DNA of 64,000 bases from JADJPO01 sp963828555 (GTDB taxonomy: Bacteria; Actinomycetota; Actinomycetes; Actinomycetales; Kineosporiaceae): NCBI GenBank assembly GCA_963828555.1, contig CAWHEL010000002.1, positions 1,054,001-1,118,000 on the forward strand, written 5' to 3'. Positions within the stretch are counted from its first letter, which is position 1, and the number at the start of each line of letters is the position of its first letter. The notes below the pieces were generated by a model. It did not search any database. It was not told the DNA's origin and saw only the letters and a list, made by a program, of their open reading frames with translations. Position numbers and translations under genes: made by a program. Shown here piece by piece: positions 15,794-24,872 of the stretch.

Positions 15794-16471
15794 TCAGGTC
15801 GCCAGCGATCGGCCGAGACCGTCGAGCACCACGTCGAGCCCGAACTGGAACTCAGCACCGAAGTCGTAGTCGGGTCGCATGATGTGCGCCCGGGAGAACT
15901 CGGCCAGGTGCGGGTAGGCATCGAGCGGATGCCGCTCCTGCATGGCCTCGGCCACCTCGGCCACGGTCTCGGGTCCGTTGATGGGTAGTGCAGTCTCGGA
16001 GAGCGCGAAGCCGTAGACGTAGCTGTCGAGCAGAGCGTAGGCGTGGGCCGTCATTGTCACGGAGAAGCCAGCGCCTCGCAGAGTGCCGATGATCGCATCG
16101 TGGTGGCGGAGGGTGGCCGCACCCGGGGACGTGCCCGACTGCAGCACCATGATCGCCCACGGGTGGCGTCGCAGGACGCGCCGGGCCGAGTGCGCCCGCC
16201 GGGCCAGCTCGGCACGCCAGTCCCCGCCGGGGACCGGGAGCTCGATCTCGCTGAACACCAGATCGAGGATGCCGTCGAGGATCTCGCCCTTGTTGGCCAC
16301 GTGGTGGTAGATCGCCATCGGCTGGACGTGCAGGTGCTGGGCGAGGGAACGGATCGTCAGAGATCCGTAGCCTCCCGCGTCGGCGACCGCGACGGCCGCG
16401 TGCAGGATCCGCTCGCGGCTGAGCGGCTCGCGACGTCCGCCCGGGTCGCTCGCGCTGACTGCTCGGGCCAT
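15794..16471 (-). CDS. TetR-family regulator with TetR_C_1 domain
   Basis: A 225-residue regulator. The helix-turn-helix lies at about 18-65 (SRERILHAAVAVADAGG; LTIRSLAQHLHVQPMAIYHHVANKGEIL), followed by an all-helical ligand domain of the tetracycline-repressor type. It is divergent from a DUF4386 membrane protein gene and probably represses it through the symmetrical site at 16497-16530. The effector is unknown. Confidence 0.9.
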   Translation of the reverse strand: MARAVSASDPGGRREPLSRERILHAAVAVADAGGYGSLTIRSLAQHLHVQPMAIYHHVANKGEILDGILDLVFSEIELPVPGGDWRAELARRAHSARRVLRRHPWAIMVLQSGTSPGAATLRHHDAIIGTLRGAGFSVTMTAHAYALLDSYVYGFALSETALPINGPETVAEVAEAMQERHPLDAYPHLAEFSRAHIMRPDYDFGAEFQFGLDVVLDGLGRSLAT

Positions 16472-16496
16472 CGCGCCATCCCTGCCTAGACGTTTC

Positions 16497-16530
16497 GTAC
16501 TTAGTACACTACCGTCACTGTACTAAGTAC
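16497..16530. promoter_or_regulatory. Double operator GTACTTAGTAC / GTACTAAGTAC
   Basis: Two 12-base arms (16497-16508 and 16519-16530) are exact inverted repeats separated by 10 bases, and each arm is itself nearly palindromic (GTACTWAGTAC). Such a pair would hold two TetR dimers. It lies between the divergent TetR and DUF4386 starts, 25 bases from the former and 45 from the latter. Confidence 0.7.
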
Positions 16531-16575
16531 GGTGACGCACGTCGGCGACACCGGTCCACACGGGAGAGGAACGCC

Positions 16576-17316
16576 ATGACAGTCCTCGGTCAGCCCACAG
16601 CGCGCAGCGGCAGCGCGCAGCCGCAACCGCCAAGCACCACCCTCGACGACACGCCCTCCGAGTCGCATCGCACGACCGCTCGCGTGGTGGGGGTGCTCTA
16701 CCTCGCCGGGATGGTGCTCGGCATCGGCGGCAACCTTCTGATCCAGTCGGTCCTGACCGACTCCGGCGGGCTCTCGTCCATCGCCGCGAGCAGCACGGCG
16801 CTGGCCGTGGGTGCAGTGCTCTGGTTGATCACCGTCGCGGGCGACGCCGCTCACGGTGTGCTGATGTTCCCCGTTCTCGGACGGCGAAGCGTCCGGACGG
16901 CCGTCGGCTACCTGGCCGCCAGGATCGTGGACGCCGTCTTCGTCGCGGTGATGACCCTGCTGATCGTCGTGCAGATCCCGCTCGGCCGTGAGTACCTCGC
17001 GGGGGCATCCCCGGAGAACGCCTCGCTGCCGGCCCTGAGCGCCGCGCTCACCGAGGCGAACCTGTATGCCTACGAGTTCGGCATGACCGCGGTCGGGGTG
17101 GCAGGCCTCATCCTGTGCTCGGCCTTCCTCCGCTCGCGGCTGATCCCCCGGCCGCTGGCCTGGTGGGGCCTGGTGGGCTACGCGGTCCTGCTCTGCGGGT
17201 CGCTGCTGCAGATCCTCGGGTTCCAGCTGAACTCGATGCACGCCGTCCCGGGTGGCCTGTGGGAGGTGTTCATCGGCGGGTGGCTGATTGTCAAGGGATT
17301 CAGTACGCGCGACTGA
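16576..17316 (+). CDS. DUF4386 membrane protein
   Basis: A 246-residue integral membrane protein with six hydrophobic segments starting near residue 40. The GVLYLAGMVLGIGGN, YLAARIVDAVFVAVMTLL and ELNSMHAVPGGLWEVFIGGWLI-type blocks match DUF4386, a family of unknown function found beside TetR or MarR regulators. ATG 16576 follows GAGAGGAACGCC. Its 3' end overlaps the convergent aldo/keto reductase gene by 17 bases. Confidence 0.85.
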   Translation: MTVLGQPTARSGSAQPQPPSTTLDDTPSESHRTTARVVGVLYLAGMVLGIGGNLLIQSVLTDSGGLSSIAASSTALAVGAVLWLITVAGDAAHGVLMFPVLGRRSVRTAVGYLAARIVDAVFVAVMTLLIVVQIPLGREYLAGASPENASLPALSAALTEANLYAYEFGMTAVGVAGLILCSAFLRSRLIPRPLAWWGLVGYAVLLCGSLLQILGFQLNSMHAVPGGLWEVFIGGWLIVKGFSTRD

Positions 17317-18181
17317 GCCACGACACCGCGTCCATGTGGAACTCGTCGGGGTTGGGACCCGTGCGCATGCCACGGTCGAGGCCGGCGATGGCGGCCAGCT
17401 CCGCGTCGTCCAGGGTGAAGCCGAACACGTCGAGGTTCTCCGCGATCCGGTGCGGCGTCACCGATTTCGGCAGGACGACGAGGCCGAGCTGCAGGTGCCA
17501 GCGGATGATCGCCTGGGCCGGGGTGACGTCGTGCGCGGCCGCGATCTCACCGATCACCGGGTCGTCGAGCACCTTGTGGCCCGAGGCCAACGGGCTCCAC
17601 GACTCGGTCACGATGCCGTGCTCGGCGTGGAAGGCCCGCAGCTCGTTCTGCTGCAGGTAGGGGTGCAGCTCGATCTGGTTGATCGACGGCAGTTCGCCGG
17701 TCTCCGCCTCGAGTCGCTGCAGGTGCGGGATGTGGACGTTGCAGACGCCGACCGCCCGCACCCGCCCCTCCTCACGCAGCTCGAGCAGACCGCGCCAGGC
17801 GTCCACATAGGTGTCGGCGTCCGGCACAGCCCAGTGGATCAGGAACAGGTCGAGCTGCTCCAGCCCGAGGCGGTCCATCGACGCCTCGAAGGCCTCCTTC
17901 ACCCGGCGGTGGTCGTCGTTCCAGAGCTTGGTGGTGACGAAGATGTCCTCGCGGGGAATGTCGGTGGCGGCCAGGGCCCGTCCGACGCCGCTCTCGTTGT
18001 CGTAGATGCGCGCGGTGTCGATGTGCCGGTAGCCCGACGCCAGTGCCACCTCGACCGCGGGCTGGACCGCGTCGTCCGGCACCTGCCAGACCCCGAACCC
18101 GACCTGCGGGATGGGCAGGCCGATGCTGTCGGTGCGGGCAGTGCGCAGGGTGAGCGAGGGGACGAGCTGCGGATCGGTCAT
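17300..18181 (-). CDS. Aldo/keto reductase (AKR5-like)
   Basis: A 293-residue NADPH-dependent reductase. The catalytic tetrad can be seen: Asp and Tyr in HIDTARIYDNE (about 55-65), Lys in VTTKLWNDDH and His in LIHWAVP. The C-terminal VVLPKSVTPHRIAENLDVFGF is the 2'-phosphate-binding NADPH segment typical of 2,5-diketogluconate reductase-like members. Substrates are broad carbonyl compounds. The start is ATG 18181; divergent from the ABC operon at 18275. Confidence 0.92.
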   Translation of the reverse strand: MTDPQLVPSLTLRTARTDSIGLPIPQVGFGVWQVPDDAVQPAVEVALASGYRHIDTARIYDNESGVGRALAATDIPREDIFVTTKLWNDDHRRVKEAFEASMDRLGLEQLDLFLIHWAVPDADTYVDAWRGLLELREEGRVRAVGVCNVHIPHLQRLEAETGELPSINQIELHPYLQQNELRAFHAEHGIVTESWSPLASGHKVLDDPVIGEIAAAHDVTPAQAIIRWHLQLGLVVLPKSVTPHRIAENLDVFGFTLDDAELAAIAGLDRGMRTGPNPDEFHMDAVSWLSRAY

Positions 18182-18274
18182 GGTCTCGATCCTAGGTGTC
18201 GACAGAATGCGAACGGGCGCCGGGCGGTGCGTCTCGCGTGGCCTACCGTCGGGTGAGGCTGAGAGGATCGCCGC

Positions 18275-19204
18275 ATGACCACTGCGAGCACCGCCGAGCC
18301 GGGGGCGCGGATCGAGATTCGCGGCCTGACAAAGCACTTCGGAGACGTCAAGGCCGTCGACAATCTCTCCTTCGATGTCGAACCGGGCAGGATCACCGGC
18401 TTCCTGGGACCCAACGGCGCGGGCAAGACCACCACCCTGCGGATGGCGCTGGGCCTGGTGCGCCCGACCAGCGGCACCGCGACCATCGGCGGCAAGGCCT
18501 ACGGACACATCCATCAGCCGCTGCGCGTGGTCGGGGCGGCCCTGGAAGCCACCGGCTCCCACCCTGGGCGCAGCGGGCGCGACCACCTACGGGTACTGGC
18601 CGACACCAACGGCATCCCGACGGCGCGGGTCAATGAGCTGCTTTCCCTGGTGGGGCTGGCGGACGCCGCCGGCAAGCGCGCCGGCGGCTACTCGATGGGT
18701 ATGCGGCAGCGCCTGGGCCTGGCCGCGGCGATGATCGGCGACCCACGCGTGCTGCTGCTGGACGAGCCCACCAACGGTCTCGATCCCGAGGGCATCCGCT
18801 GGCTCCGCGGGTTCATGCGGGAGCTGAGCAGCCAGGGCCGCACCATCCTGATCTCCAGCCACCTGCTGCAGGAGGTGGAGCAGACGGTCGACGACGTCGT
18901 GATCATCGACAAGGGCCGCCTGATCAAGGCCGGCCCGATCGAGAGCCTGCACGGCCAGGCGACCGCCGTCGTCCGCACGTCGGACCCGACCCGCCTGGCC
19001 CAGGCTCTGCACGCCGCCGTCGGCGTCACGAGCCGGCCCGGTGACGACGGCGAGCTGCTGGTCTCCTCCGGCGACCTGAGACAGATCGGCGACATCGCCC
19101 TCGGCGCCGGCCTGCCGGTGTGGGAGCTGCGCCAGCAGGGCGGCGATCTGGAGGAGATGTTCTTCTCGCTGACCGAGAACAACGATGAGGGCGGGCAGGC
19201 ATGA
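18275..19204 (+). CDS. ABC transporter ATP-binding protein
   Basis: A 309-residue ATPase with Walker A GPNGAGKTTT (about residue 50), Q-loop region VVGAALEATGSHPGR, signature YSMGMRQRLGLA, Walker B LLLDEPTNGLDP and H-loop ISSHLLQEVE. The BcrA/CcmA-like type with an extended C-terminus suggests bacitracin-like or lantibiotic immunity-type export, though the cargo cannot be told. It overlaps the permease gene by 4 bases. Confidence 0.92.
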   Translation: MTTASTAEPGARIEIRGLTKHFGDVKAVDNLSFDVEPGRITGFLGPNGAGKTTTLRMALGLVRPTSGTATIGGKAYGHIHQPLRVVGAALEATGSHPGRSGRDHLRVLADTNGIPTARVNELLSLVGLADAAGKRAGGYSMGMRQRLGLAAAMIGDPRVLLLDEPTNGLDPEGIRWLRGFMRELSSQGRTILISSHLLQEVEQTVDDVVIIDKGRLIKAGPIESLHGQATAVVRTSDPTRLAQALHAAVGVTSRPGDDGELLVSSGDLRQIGDIALGAGLPVWELRQQGGDLEEMFFSLTENNDEGGQA

Positions 19205-20040
19205 TCGGCGCGATCAGTTCCGAGATCCGCAAGGTGTTCACCACGCGGCTGTGGTGGGGCATGGCGCTGGGCATGGCCTTCCTGGCCGCGCTGGTCTCGA
19301 TGGGGTTCGCCGCACTCGTCGGCAACACCGCTGCGACGGGCGGTGACAGCGCACAGGGCAACCCGTTCGCGAAGATGACCGTCGGTACGGCACAGCTGAT
19401 CTACAACGCCGGGCTGGTGCAGTCGCTGACCACGCTGATCCCGCTGGCCCTGGGCACCCTGCTGATCACCAGTGAGTACCGGCACAAGACGATCAGCTCC
19501 ACCTTCCTGAGCACCCCGAACCGCTGGGTGGTGATGGCGACCAAGATGGTGGCGGTGGCCGTGATCGGCGCCGTCTACGCCGTCGTGCACGCCGCCGCGA
19601 GCATCTCCGGTGCCACGCCGATCCTGGCCTGGGTGAAGCACGAGCCGACCTTCCTGAATGACGCCGAGGTATGGAAGTCGTTGGGGATCGGCATCATCGC
19701 GTTCGTCGTCTGGACCCTGTTCGGCTTCGGCATCGGCATGCTGATCCGCAACCAGATCGCCGCCGTGATGGTGGGCGTCGGGCTGGCCTTCGTGGTGCAG
19801 ATCGCGCTGAACATCATCTTCTCGGTCAAGGAGTGGTACTCCGCGATGAAGTGGATCCCGGGGAACCTGACCTCCAACATGCTGATCACCAGCAACCCCG
19901 TCGAGGGCCAGCAGGTCGACCAGGCACAGCTGGCGCAGTACTGGGACCACTGGTGGCAGGCGGCCCTGGTGCTCCTGCTCTACGCCGCGGCGCTCGCCGT
20001 CGGCGGGGCCTTCCTGACCACCCGGCGGGACGTCACCTGA
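19201..20040 (+). CDS. ABC-2 family permease subunit
   Basis: A 279-residue membrane protein with about six helices. TSEYRHKTISSTFLSTPNRWVVMATK after helix 2 is the conserved cytoplasmic loop of BcrB/NatB-like permeases. Long external segments lie after helices 1 and 5. It is translationally coupled to the preceding ATPase gene. Confidence 0.85.
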   Translation: MIGAISSEIRKVFTTRLWWGMALGMAFLAALVSMGFAALVGNTAATGGDSAQGNPFAKMTVGTAQLIYNAGLVQSLTTLIPLALGTLLITSEYRHKTISSTFLSTPNRWVVMATKMVAVAVIGAVYAVVHAAASISGATPILAWVKHEPTFLNDAEVWKSLGIGIIAFVVWTLFGFGIGMLIRNQIAAVMVGVGLAFVVQIALNIIFSVKEWYSAMKWIPGNLTSNMLITSNPVEGQQVDQAQLAQYWDHWWQAALVLLLYAAALAVGGAFLTTRRDVT

Positions 20041-20061
20041 TGTCTCGACCCTGACCCGTTG

Positions 20062-20649
20062 TCAGCTGGGGTCGTTGGGCCAGAACGGGTTCCGGCCGAT
20101 GAAGCCCAGCAGCCGGGTCTGTGCGTCGGCGTCCGCGGGCACCGGGACCCGGGCGCCGTACTGACCGGAGGAACGCATCACGTCCTCTATCGGCTCCATT
20201 CCGGCCAGCAGGTCGGCGCAGAAATCCTGGTCGAGCCGGTCGTCCTGGCCGGTGGCCCGGGCGAGGTCCCAGGTGTGCATGAACACGTCGGCGCTATAGA
20301 ACTGATCGATCGCCCGGTCGAGCGGGACGTCGCCGATGTGCGGGTTGGACAGCGCCCGGCCGGCGGTCGCCGGGTCGTCGAGCAGGGCCTGCACGGCCTC
20401 GTTGTGCACCTTCCAGGTGGCGACCGGGTCGTCGTCCACCCCCGGGCCGCGGGGCAGTTCGATCCCGGTGCCGCCGGCCAGGAAGCCGGGGAACCAGTCG
20501 GTCAGATGGCGGACGACGTCCCGCGCCGTCCAGCCCTCGACGGGGGCCGGCACGTCCCACTGCTGCGCCCGCTCGGCACCGAGCACGCGGTCTGTGAACG
20601 CGCCGGCCACCTGACGGTGCCGCGCGGCGGGCTGATCGGGCAGCGCCAC
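20062..20649 (-). CDS. TIGR03086/maleylpyruvate isomerase-like DinB protein
   Basis: A 195-residue protein of the mycothiol-dependent DinB-like superfamily. GWTARDVVRHLTDWFPGFL and YSADVFMHTWDLARATG carry the His residues expected to bind a divalent metal. Members are thiol-dependent isomerases or transferases; many, including this TIGR03086-like type, are uncharacterised. It is the last gene of an operon with an ArsR regulator and an AHSA1-family protein, beginning with GTG one base after the previous stop. Confidence 0.82.
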   Translation of the reverse strand: MALPDQPAARHRQVAGAFTDRVLGAERAQQWDVPAPVEGWTARDVVRHLTDWFPGFLAGGTGIELPRGPGVDDDPVATWKVHNEAVQALLDDPATAGRALSNPHIGDVPLDRAIDQFYSADVFMHTWDLARATGQDDRLDQDFCADLLAGMEPIEDVMRSSGQYGARVPVPADADAQTRLLGFIGRNPFWPNDPS

Positions 20650-20650
20650 G

Positions 20651-21133
20651 TCAGACGGCCCCGTCCGTCAGCAGGGCGTCGAGCTTGGCGTAGCCCTCGC
20701 TGACCCCGGTCTCCATGCCGCTGCGCAGCCAGGCGTCACGTTCCTCGAAGCTGTCGCACAGGGACTGCGCGTGCACGCGGGTCCGCCCGTCACCCAGGTC
20801 CTCGAAGGTCAGCGTCTCCAGCGCCACGCCGTCCGGCTGGCCGTCGAAGGTGAACGTCTGCACGATCCGGTCGGGCCGCACCTCGTGGAAGCAGCCGTGG
20901 AAGCCGTACGTGGCCTCCTCCCGCTCGGCGACGTAGCGCCAACTGCCCCCGGTCCGGGCATCCCAGTGCTCGATCCTCACGCCCATTCGGTTCGGTCCTA
21001 CCCACTGGGCGAACATCCCGGGGTCGGTGTGGGCCCGGAAGAGCTGCTCCGGCGTCGCCGCGAAGTCGCGGGTGATGCGGATGATCGGCAGGGCAGGGTC
21101 GGCCTGGATGCTGGCCTCGGTCAGAGTGGTCAT
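20651..21133 (-). CDS. SRPBCC/AHSA1-family protein
   Basis: A 160-residue START-like (AHSA1) domain protein: ITRDFAATPEQLFRAHTDPGMFAQW at the N-terminus, then GGSWRYVAE, FHEVRPDRIVQTFTF and the C-terminal GMETGVSEGYAKLDALL helix lining a hydrophobic pocket. Often encoded beside ArsR regulators in actinobacteria; ligand unknown. Its ATG overlaps the ArsR stop codon (4 bases), indicating translational coupling. Confidence 0.9.
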   Translation of the reverse strand: MTTLTEASIQADPALPIIRITRDFAATPEQLFRAHTDPGMFAQWVGPNRMGVRIEHWDARTGGSWRYVAEREEATYGFHGCFHEVRPDRIVQTFTFDGQPDGVALETLTFEDLGDGRTRVHAQSLCDSFEERDAWLRSGMETGVSEGYAKLDALLTDGAV

Positions 21134-21525
21134 GATGCGCTCGCTTCCTGTGCGGGATCGGTGGACGGAGTGCTCAGGTCGGTGTTCGGGTCGGTGATGG
21201 CAGCGGTGTCGGTCATGGCGGCCAGGACGTCGTCGAGTCTGCGGTAGCGCGCCTCGGCCTCGCGGCGGTAGCGCTCGATCCACTTGGTCATCAGGTCGAA
21301 CACCTCCGCCTCGAGATGGACCGGGCGCCGCTGGGCGTCGCGGCTGCGGCTGACCAGGCCGGCCTCCTCGAGCACCTTCAGGTGCTTGGAGACCGCCTGC
21401 AGGCTGACGTCATAGGGCTCGGCCAGCTGACCGACGGTGGCGTCCCCCTCGGCGAGGCGGGCCACCATGTCACGCCGGGTCGGGTCGGCCAGGGCGGCGA
21501 AGACCCTGGACAGCGGGTCCGTCAC
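21130..21525 (-). CDS. ArsR-family transcriptional regulator
   Basis: A 131-residue winged-helix regulator. FAALADPTRRDMVARLAEGDATVGQLAEPYDVSLQAVSKHLKVLEEAGLV (residues about 8-57) is the ArsR core. No metal-binding ELCVCD motif is present, so it is not a metal sensor. It probably represses its own operon by binding the two sites at 21540-21601. GTG 21525 preceded by AAGGGGGG was chosen; a TTG at 21543 would add six residues. Confidence 0.9.
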   Translation of the reverse strand: MTDPLSRVFAALADPTRRDMVARLAEGDATVGQLAEPYDVSLQAVSKHLKVLEEAGLVSRSRDAQRRPVHLEAEVFDLMTKWIERYRREAEARYRRLDDVLAAMTDTAAITDPNTDLSTPSTDPAQEASAS

Positions 21526-21539
21526 GAGACCCCCCTTCC

Positions 21540-21601
21540 TCAACCTCCTGGTTGAGCACGAACATACGAGGGGACCCGCATCTTGTCAACCTTTCGGTTG
21601 A
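21540..21601. promoter_or_regulatory. Two ArsR-type operators TCAACC-N4-GGTTGA
   Basis: TCAACC tcct GGTTGA (21540-21555) and TCAACC tttc GGTTGA (21586-21601) are two copies of the same 16-bp site, 46 bases apart, just upstream of the ArsR start. This matches the TCAACC-N4-GGTTGA sites seen before ArsR-AHSA1 operons in actinobacteria. Confidence 0.7.
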
Positions 21602-21632
21602 AGAATGCAGATCCCCTCGTCGTTCGGAAGGG

Positions 21633-21794
21633 TCAGCTGTCGCCGCCCGGGCCGGCATTGGGGTCCAGCTCGCGCAGCAGCAGGCTCAACCGCTCCACCG
21701 TGGGCTCGTCGCCGATGTCGATCGCTTCGTCGATCTCCGCGATCAGGTCGTGCACCTTGGGGTCGCCAGTTCGCAGATCCGGCCTGCCTGTCAT
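21633..21794 (-). CDS. Small acidic hypothetical protein
   Basis: A 53-residue protein, MTGRPDLRTG then a leucine-rich acidic helix (DLIAEIDEAIDIGDEPTVERL). A good ribosome binding site (AGGGGA) precedes ATG 21794, supporting translation. No family recognised. It lies alone between the ArsR operator region and the divergent DUF2183 gene. Confidence 0.6.
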   Translation of the reverse strand: MTGRPDLRTGDPKVHDLIAEIDEAIDIGDEPTVERLSLLLRELDPNAGPGGDS

Positions 21795-21967
21795 GTCGGT
21801 CCCCTTTCTGCGACCGAGCCTCCGGCTCGCCCGCTCCAGCTGGGCTGATTCACGGAGCGGGTCGGCCACGACTCGTTCCGTCCTTGGGGGATGGACGCCT
21901 CCCCCTCATCCTGCCCCGGTTCGGCTCGGCGGAATCGGGCCTTTGGTGGTGCTGGCACGATGGGGTG

Positions 21968-23017
21968 ATGACCAGGCCGCATCCCGCCAGCGTGGTCGAG
22001 GACGCGTGGAACACCGCCCTCGGCGGCGTACTCGCGCGCCGCGGGTGGCAGCCCACCGTGGTGGCCTATGACGGGTACGGCGGCCCGGGCTGGGTGCGGG
22101 TGCTGGGCCGGGCGGTACTGACCCCTGCGTCCGACGGGGGCGTCGGTGCCGCCGTCGACGACCTCAAGCGACGCCGGGGCTGGCGGAACTTCCTGACCGC
22201 GGAGGCCGCCGGCACCGAGGTGCTGATCACCGTCGGGACGGCGCGGCACATCGTGCGCACGGATCGTTCGGGGCTGCTCGACGTGCGATTGCCCGCGCCG
22301 GGCCTCCAGCCGGGCTGGTGCGAGATCACCCTGACGGCCCGCGACGCGGAGCCGGTGCTGGGGCGGGTGTTCGTCGTCGAGGGGCGGGAGACCTTCGGGA
22401 TCGTCAGCGACATCGACGACACCGTGATCACGACATTCCTGCCCCGGCCGCTGATCGCCGCCTACACCACGTTCGTGCTGCGCGAGGAGGCGCGGCGGCC
22501 GGTCAAGGGGATGGCTGCGCTGTACGCCGGGCTGCTCCGCGACCATCCCGGCGCACCGACCGTCTACGTCTCGACCGGGGCCTGGAACGCCGCCGCCTCG
22601 TTGACCCGGTTCCTGGGCCGGCACCGGTTCCCGGACGGTCCGTTGCTGCTGACCGACTGGGGGCCGACCAACACCGGCTGGTTCCGCAGTGGTCAGGACC
22701 ACAAGCGCGAGTGCCTGCGCCGACTCGCCGAGGACTTCCCGCGGATCCGCTGGCTGCTGATCGGCGACGACGGCCAACACGACCCGAGCCTGTACACCGA
22801 GTTCGCGTACGACCGCCCCGAGCACGTGCGGGCGATTGCCATCCGCCAGTTGACAGCCGGGGAACACGTTCTGGCACACGGCATTCCCGCCACCCAGTAC
22901 GGCGAGAAGAGCGACGATGTGGTGCATCCGGAGCATCTGGTGCACGAGGTGCCCGAGGTGCGCGCCCCCGACGGCGTCGCCCTGGCACGCGCCCTGGCCG
23001 ACCTCGATCTGCGCTGA
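21968..23017 (+). CDS. App1-family phosphatase (DUF2183)
   Basis: A 349-residue protein. The centre contains the HAD-like phosphatase motif SDIDDTVITT (about residue 145), then PTVYVSTGAWN and the late acidic motif WLLIGDDGQHDP, the pattern of App1/DUF2183 Mg2+-dependent phosphatidate phosphatase-like proteins. The N-terminal ~130 residues form the small beta-rich domain usual in bacterial members. ATG 21968 has no strong Shine-Dalgarno. Its physiological substrate is not known in bacteria. Confidence 0.88.
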   Translation: MTRPHPASVVEDAWNTALGGVLARRGWQPTVVAYDGYGGPGWVRVLGRAVLTPASDGGVGAAVDDLKRRRGWRNFLTAEAAGTEVLITVGTARHIVRTDRSGLLDVRLPAPGLQPGWCEITLTARDAEPVLGRVFVVEGRETFGIVSDIDDTVITTFLPRPLIAAYTTFVLREEARRPVKGMAALYAGLLRDHPGAPTVYVSTGAWNAAASLTRFLGRHRFPDGPLLLTDWGPTNTGWFRSGQDHKRECLRRLAEDFPRIRWLLIGDDGQHDPSLYTEFAYDRPEHVRAIAIRQLTAGEHVLAHGIPATQYGEKSDDVVHPEHLVHEVPEVRAPDGVALARALADLDLR

Positions 23018-23050
23018 GGCGAGGTCGCACACCCAGCGAGGTGGTGGTGA

Positions 23051-24844
23051 GTGCCGTGGCAGGATCGCAGAGTGCTGGATCTCGTGGAGCGGCTGGTCGA
23101 CGAGTACGCCGAGGCCGCAGAACAGCCCGGACTGGCGTACGGGGTCCTGATCGACGGCGCCCTGGTGCACAGCGGAGGCCGCGGCGTGCGGCACCTCACC
23201 GAGCCGGGCGACGCCGAAGCCGGCGAGACGCCCACCAACGCCGTGCCCGATGCCGACACCCTGTTCCGCATCGCCTCGATGACCAAGAGCTTCACCGCGA
23301 CCACGATTCTGCTGCTGCGTGACGAGGGCCGGATGCACCTCGACGACGACGTGGCCGACCACGTGCCTGAGCTTGCGCAGCTGCGCCTACCGACCGCCGA
23401 CGCCGCCCGGCCGACGGTGCGAGACCTACTCACCATGGCGGCCGGATGGCCGACCGACGACCCCTGGGGAGATCGGCAGCAGGACCTGCCGGAGGAGACC
23501 TTCGCGGAGATGCTGCGCGGCGGGCTCGGCTACGCCTGGGCCCCGGGCACCGCCTTTGAGTACAGCAATCTGGGGTACGCCGTACTGGGCCGGGTGGTCG
23601 CCGCCGCGGCTGGGCAGCCCTACGCCGAGGTCGTCACGCACCGCCTGCTCGAACCGCTCGGCCTGTCCGCCACCGGGTTCACGCCGGAGGTGGCACCGAC
23701 GCAGGCCCGTGCCACCGGCTACCGGCGCACCGGGGAGGAGTGGGAGCGCGTGCCTCCCGTCGGGTACGGAGCCTTCGCACCGATGGGCGGTCTGTTCAGC
23801 ACCGTGGCCGACCTGGCCCGCTGGGTCGGCTTCCTCGCCGATGCCTTCCCTCCCCGGGACGACCCGGACGACGGGCCGCTGCGCAGGGCGTCCCGGCGCG
23901 AACTACAGCTGCCCCGGCTCACTCAGCCACCGAGCGTGACCTGGCGCGGGCTGGCCGAGCCGCCGGTGATCCGTGGCGTGGCGTACGGATTCGGGCTCGT
24001 GGTGGAGCAGGATCCACAGCTGGGCACCATGATCTTCCATAGCGGCGGCTACCCGGGATTCGGTTCACACATGCGGTGGCACCCGGCGAGCGGGCTGGGC
24101 GTGGTCGTGCTGGCGAACGCCACCTACGCCCCGGTGCCGCGGCTGGCGGTTCGCCTGATGGACGCCTTGGTGGAGCACAGCGCCTCCACGCATTCCGGCG
24201 CGAGGCCGGCCTGGCCCACCCCCGCCGGGGGATCGATGCTCTCCGCCACGCGGCACGCCCGGCACGACGTCACCCACCTGATCAGTGTCTGGGACGACTC
24301 CGTGGCAGGGCGTCTGCTGTCGATGAACCTGGACCTCGATGAGCCCTTGGCGCGCAGGCGGGAGCAGTGGGCCGCGGTGGCGGCGGCGATCGGCCCGCTC
24401 ACCCCCGACGACGAGCCGGCGGTCTCCACCACCGCGGCGCACTGCGCCTGGTGGCTTCGCGGCCCCGGAGGGCGGGTGCAGGTCGAGATCCGGATGAGCC
24501 CCGAGCTGCCGCCCCGGGTGCAGACCCTCACCGTGACCCCGGTCCCCCACCCCTCAGAAGCCCTGCACCGGATCGCCGACCGGCTCTGCGAGGTCATGGC
24601 CGAGGCCGCCCCGAGCTGGCCCGACGACGTCACGGTCTCCCCCGACCGACTCGAGCCCGCACAGCGGCAGTTGGCCGTCGCCGCGGTCTGGGCAGGCCGG
24701 TGCTGGGTCGCGACGACCGTCGCCGGGGACGGCGTCACCGAGGCGACCTTCCGCCTCCTCGGCGGGCGGGTGCCGCTCCATCTCACCCTGACCATCGATC
24801 CGGTGAGCGAGGAGGTCCTCGGCCTGACGGTCACGCCGGCGTAG
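23051..24844 (+). CDS. Beta-lactamase-family serine hydrolase
   Basis: A 597-residue protein. The N-terminal ~370 residues are a class C beta-lactamase/penicillin-binding-like domain: SMTK (catalytic Ser-Lys, about residue 77), EYSNLGY (Tyr-Ser-Asn) and the late HSGG triad. The C-terminal ~220 residues are not recognised. No signal peptide is apparent, so a cytoplasmic esterase or peptidase is more likely than a beta-lactamase. GTG 23051 start. The GH13 gene begins 28 bases downstream. Confidence 0.85.
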   Translation: MPWQDRRVLDLVERLVDEYAEAAEQPGLAYGVLIDGALVHSGGRGVRHLTEPGDAEAGETPTNAVPDADTLFRIASMTKSFTATTILLLRDEGRMHLDDDVADHVPELAQLRLPTADAARPTVRDLLTMAAGWPTDDPWGDRQQDLPEETFAEMLRGGLGYAWAPGTAFEYSNLGYAVLGRVVAAAAGQPYAEVVTHRLLEPLGLSATGFTPEVAPTQARATGYRRTGEEWERVPPVGYGAFAPMGGLFSTVADLARWVGFLADAFPPRDDPDDGPLRRASRRELQLPRLTQPPSVTWRGLAEPPVIRGVAYGFGLVVEQDPQLGTMIFHSGGYPGFGSHMRWHPASGLGVVVLANATYAPVPRLAVRLMDALVEHSASTHSGARPAWPTPAGGSMLSATRHARHDVTHLISVWDDSVAGRLLSMNLDLDEPLARRREQWAAVAAAIGPLTPDDEPAVSTTAAHCAWWLRGPGGRVQVEIRMSPELPPRVQTLTVTPVPHPSEALHRIADRLCEVMAEAAPSWPDDVTVSPDRLEPAQRQLAVAAVWAGRCWVATTVAGDGVTEATFRLLGGRVPLHLTLTIDPVSEEVLGLTVTPA

Positions 24845-24872
24845 CGGGCACGAGCGGGAGAGGGGGCGGCGG

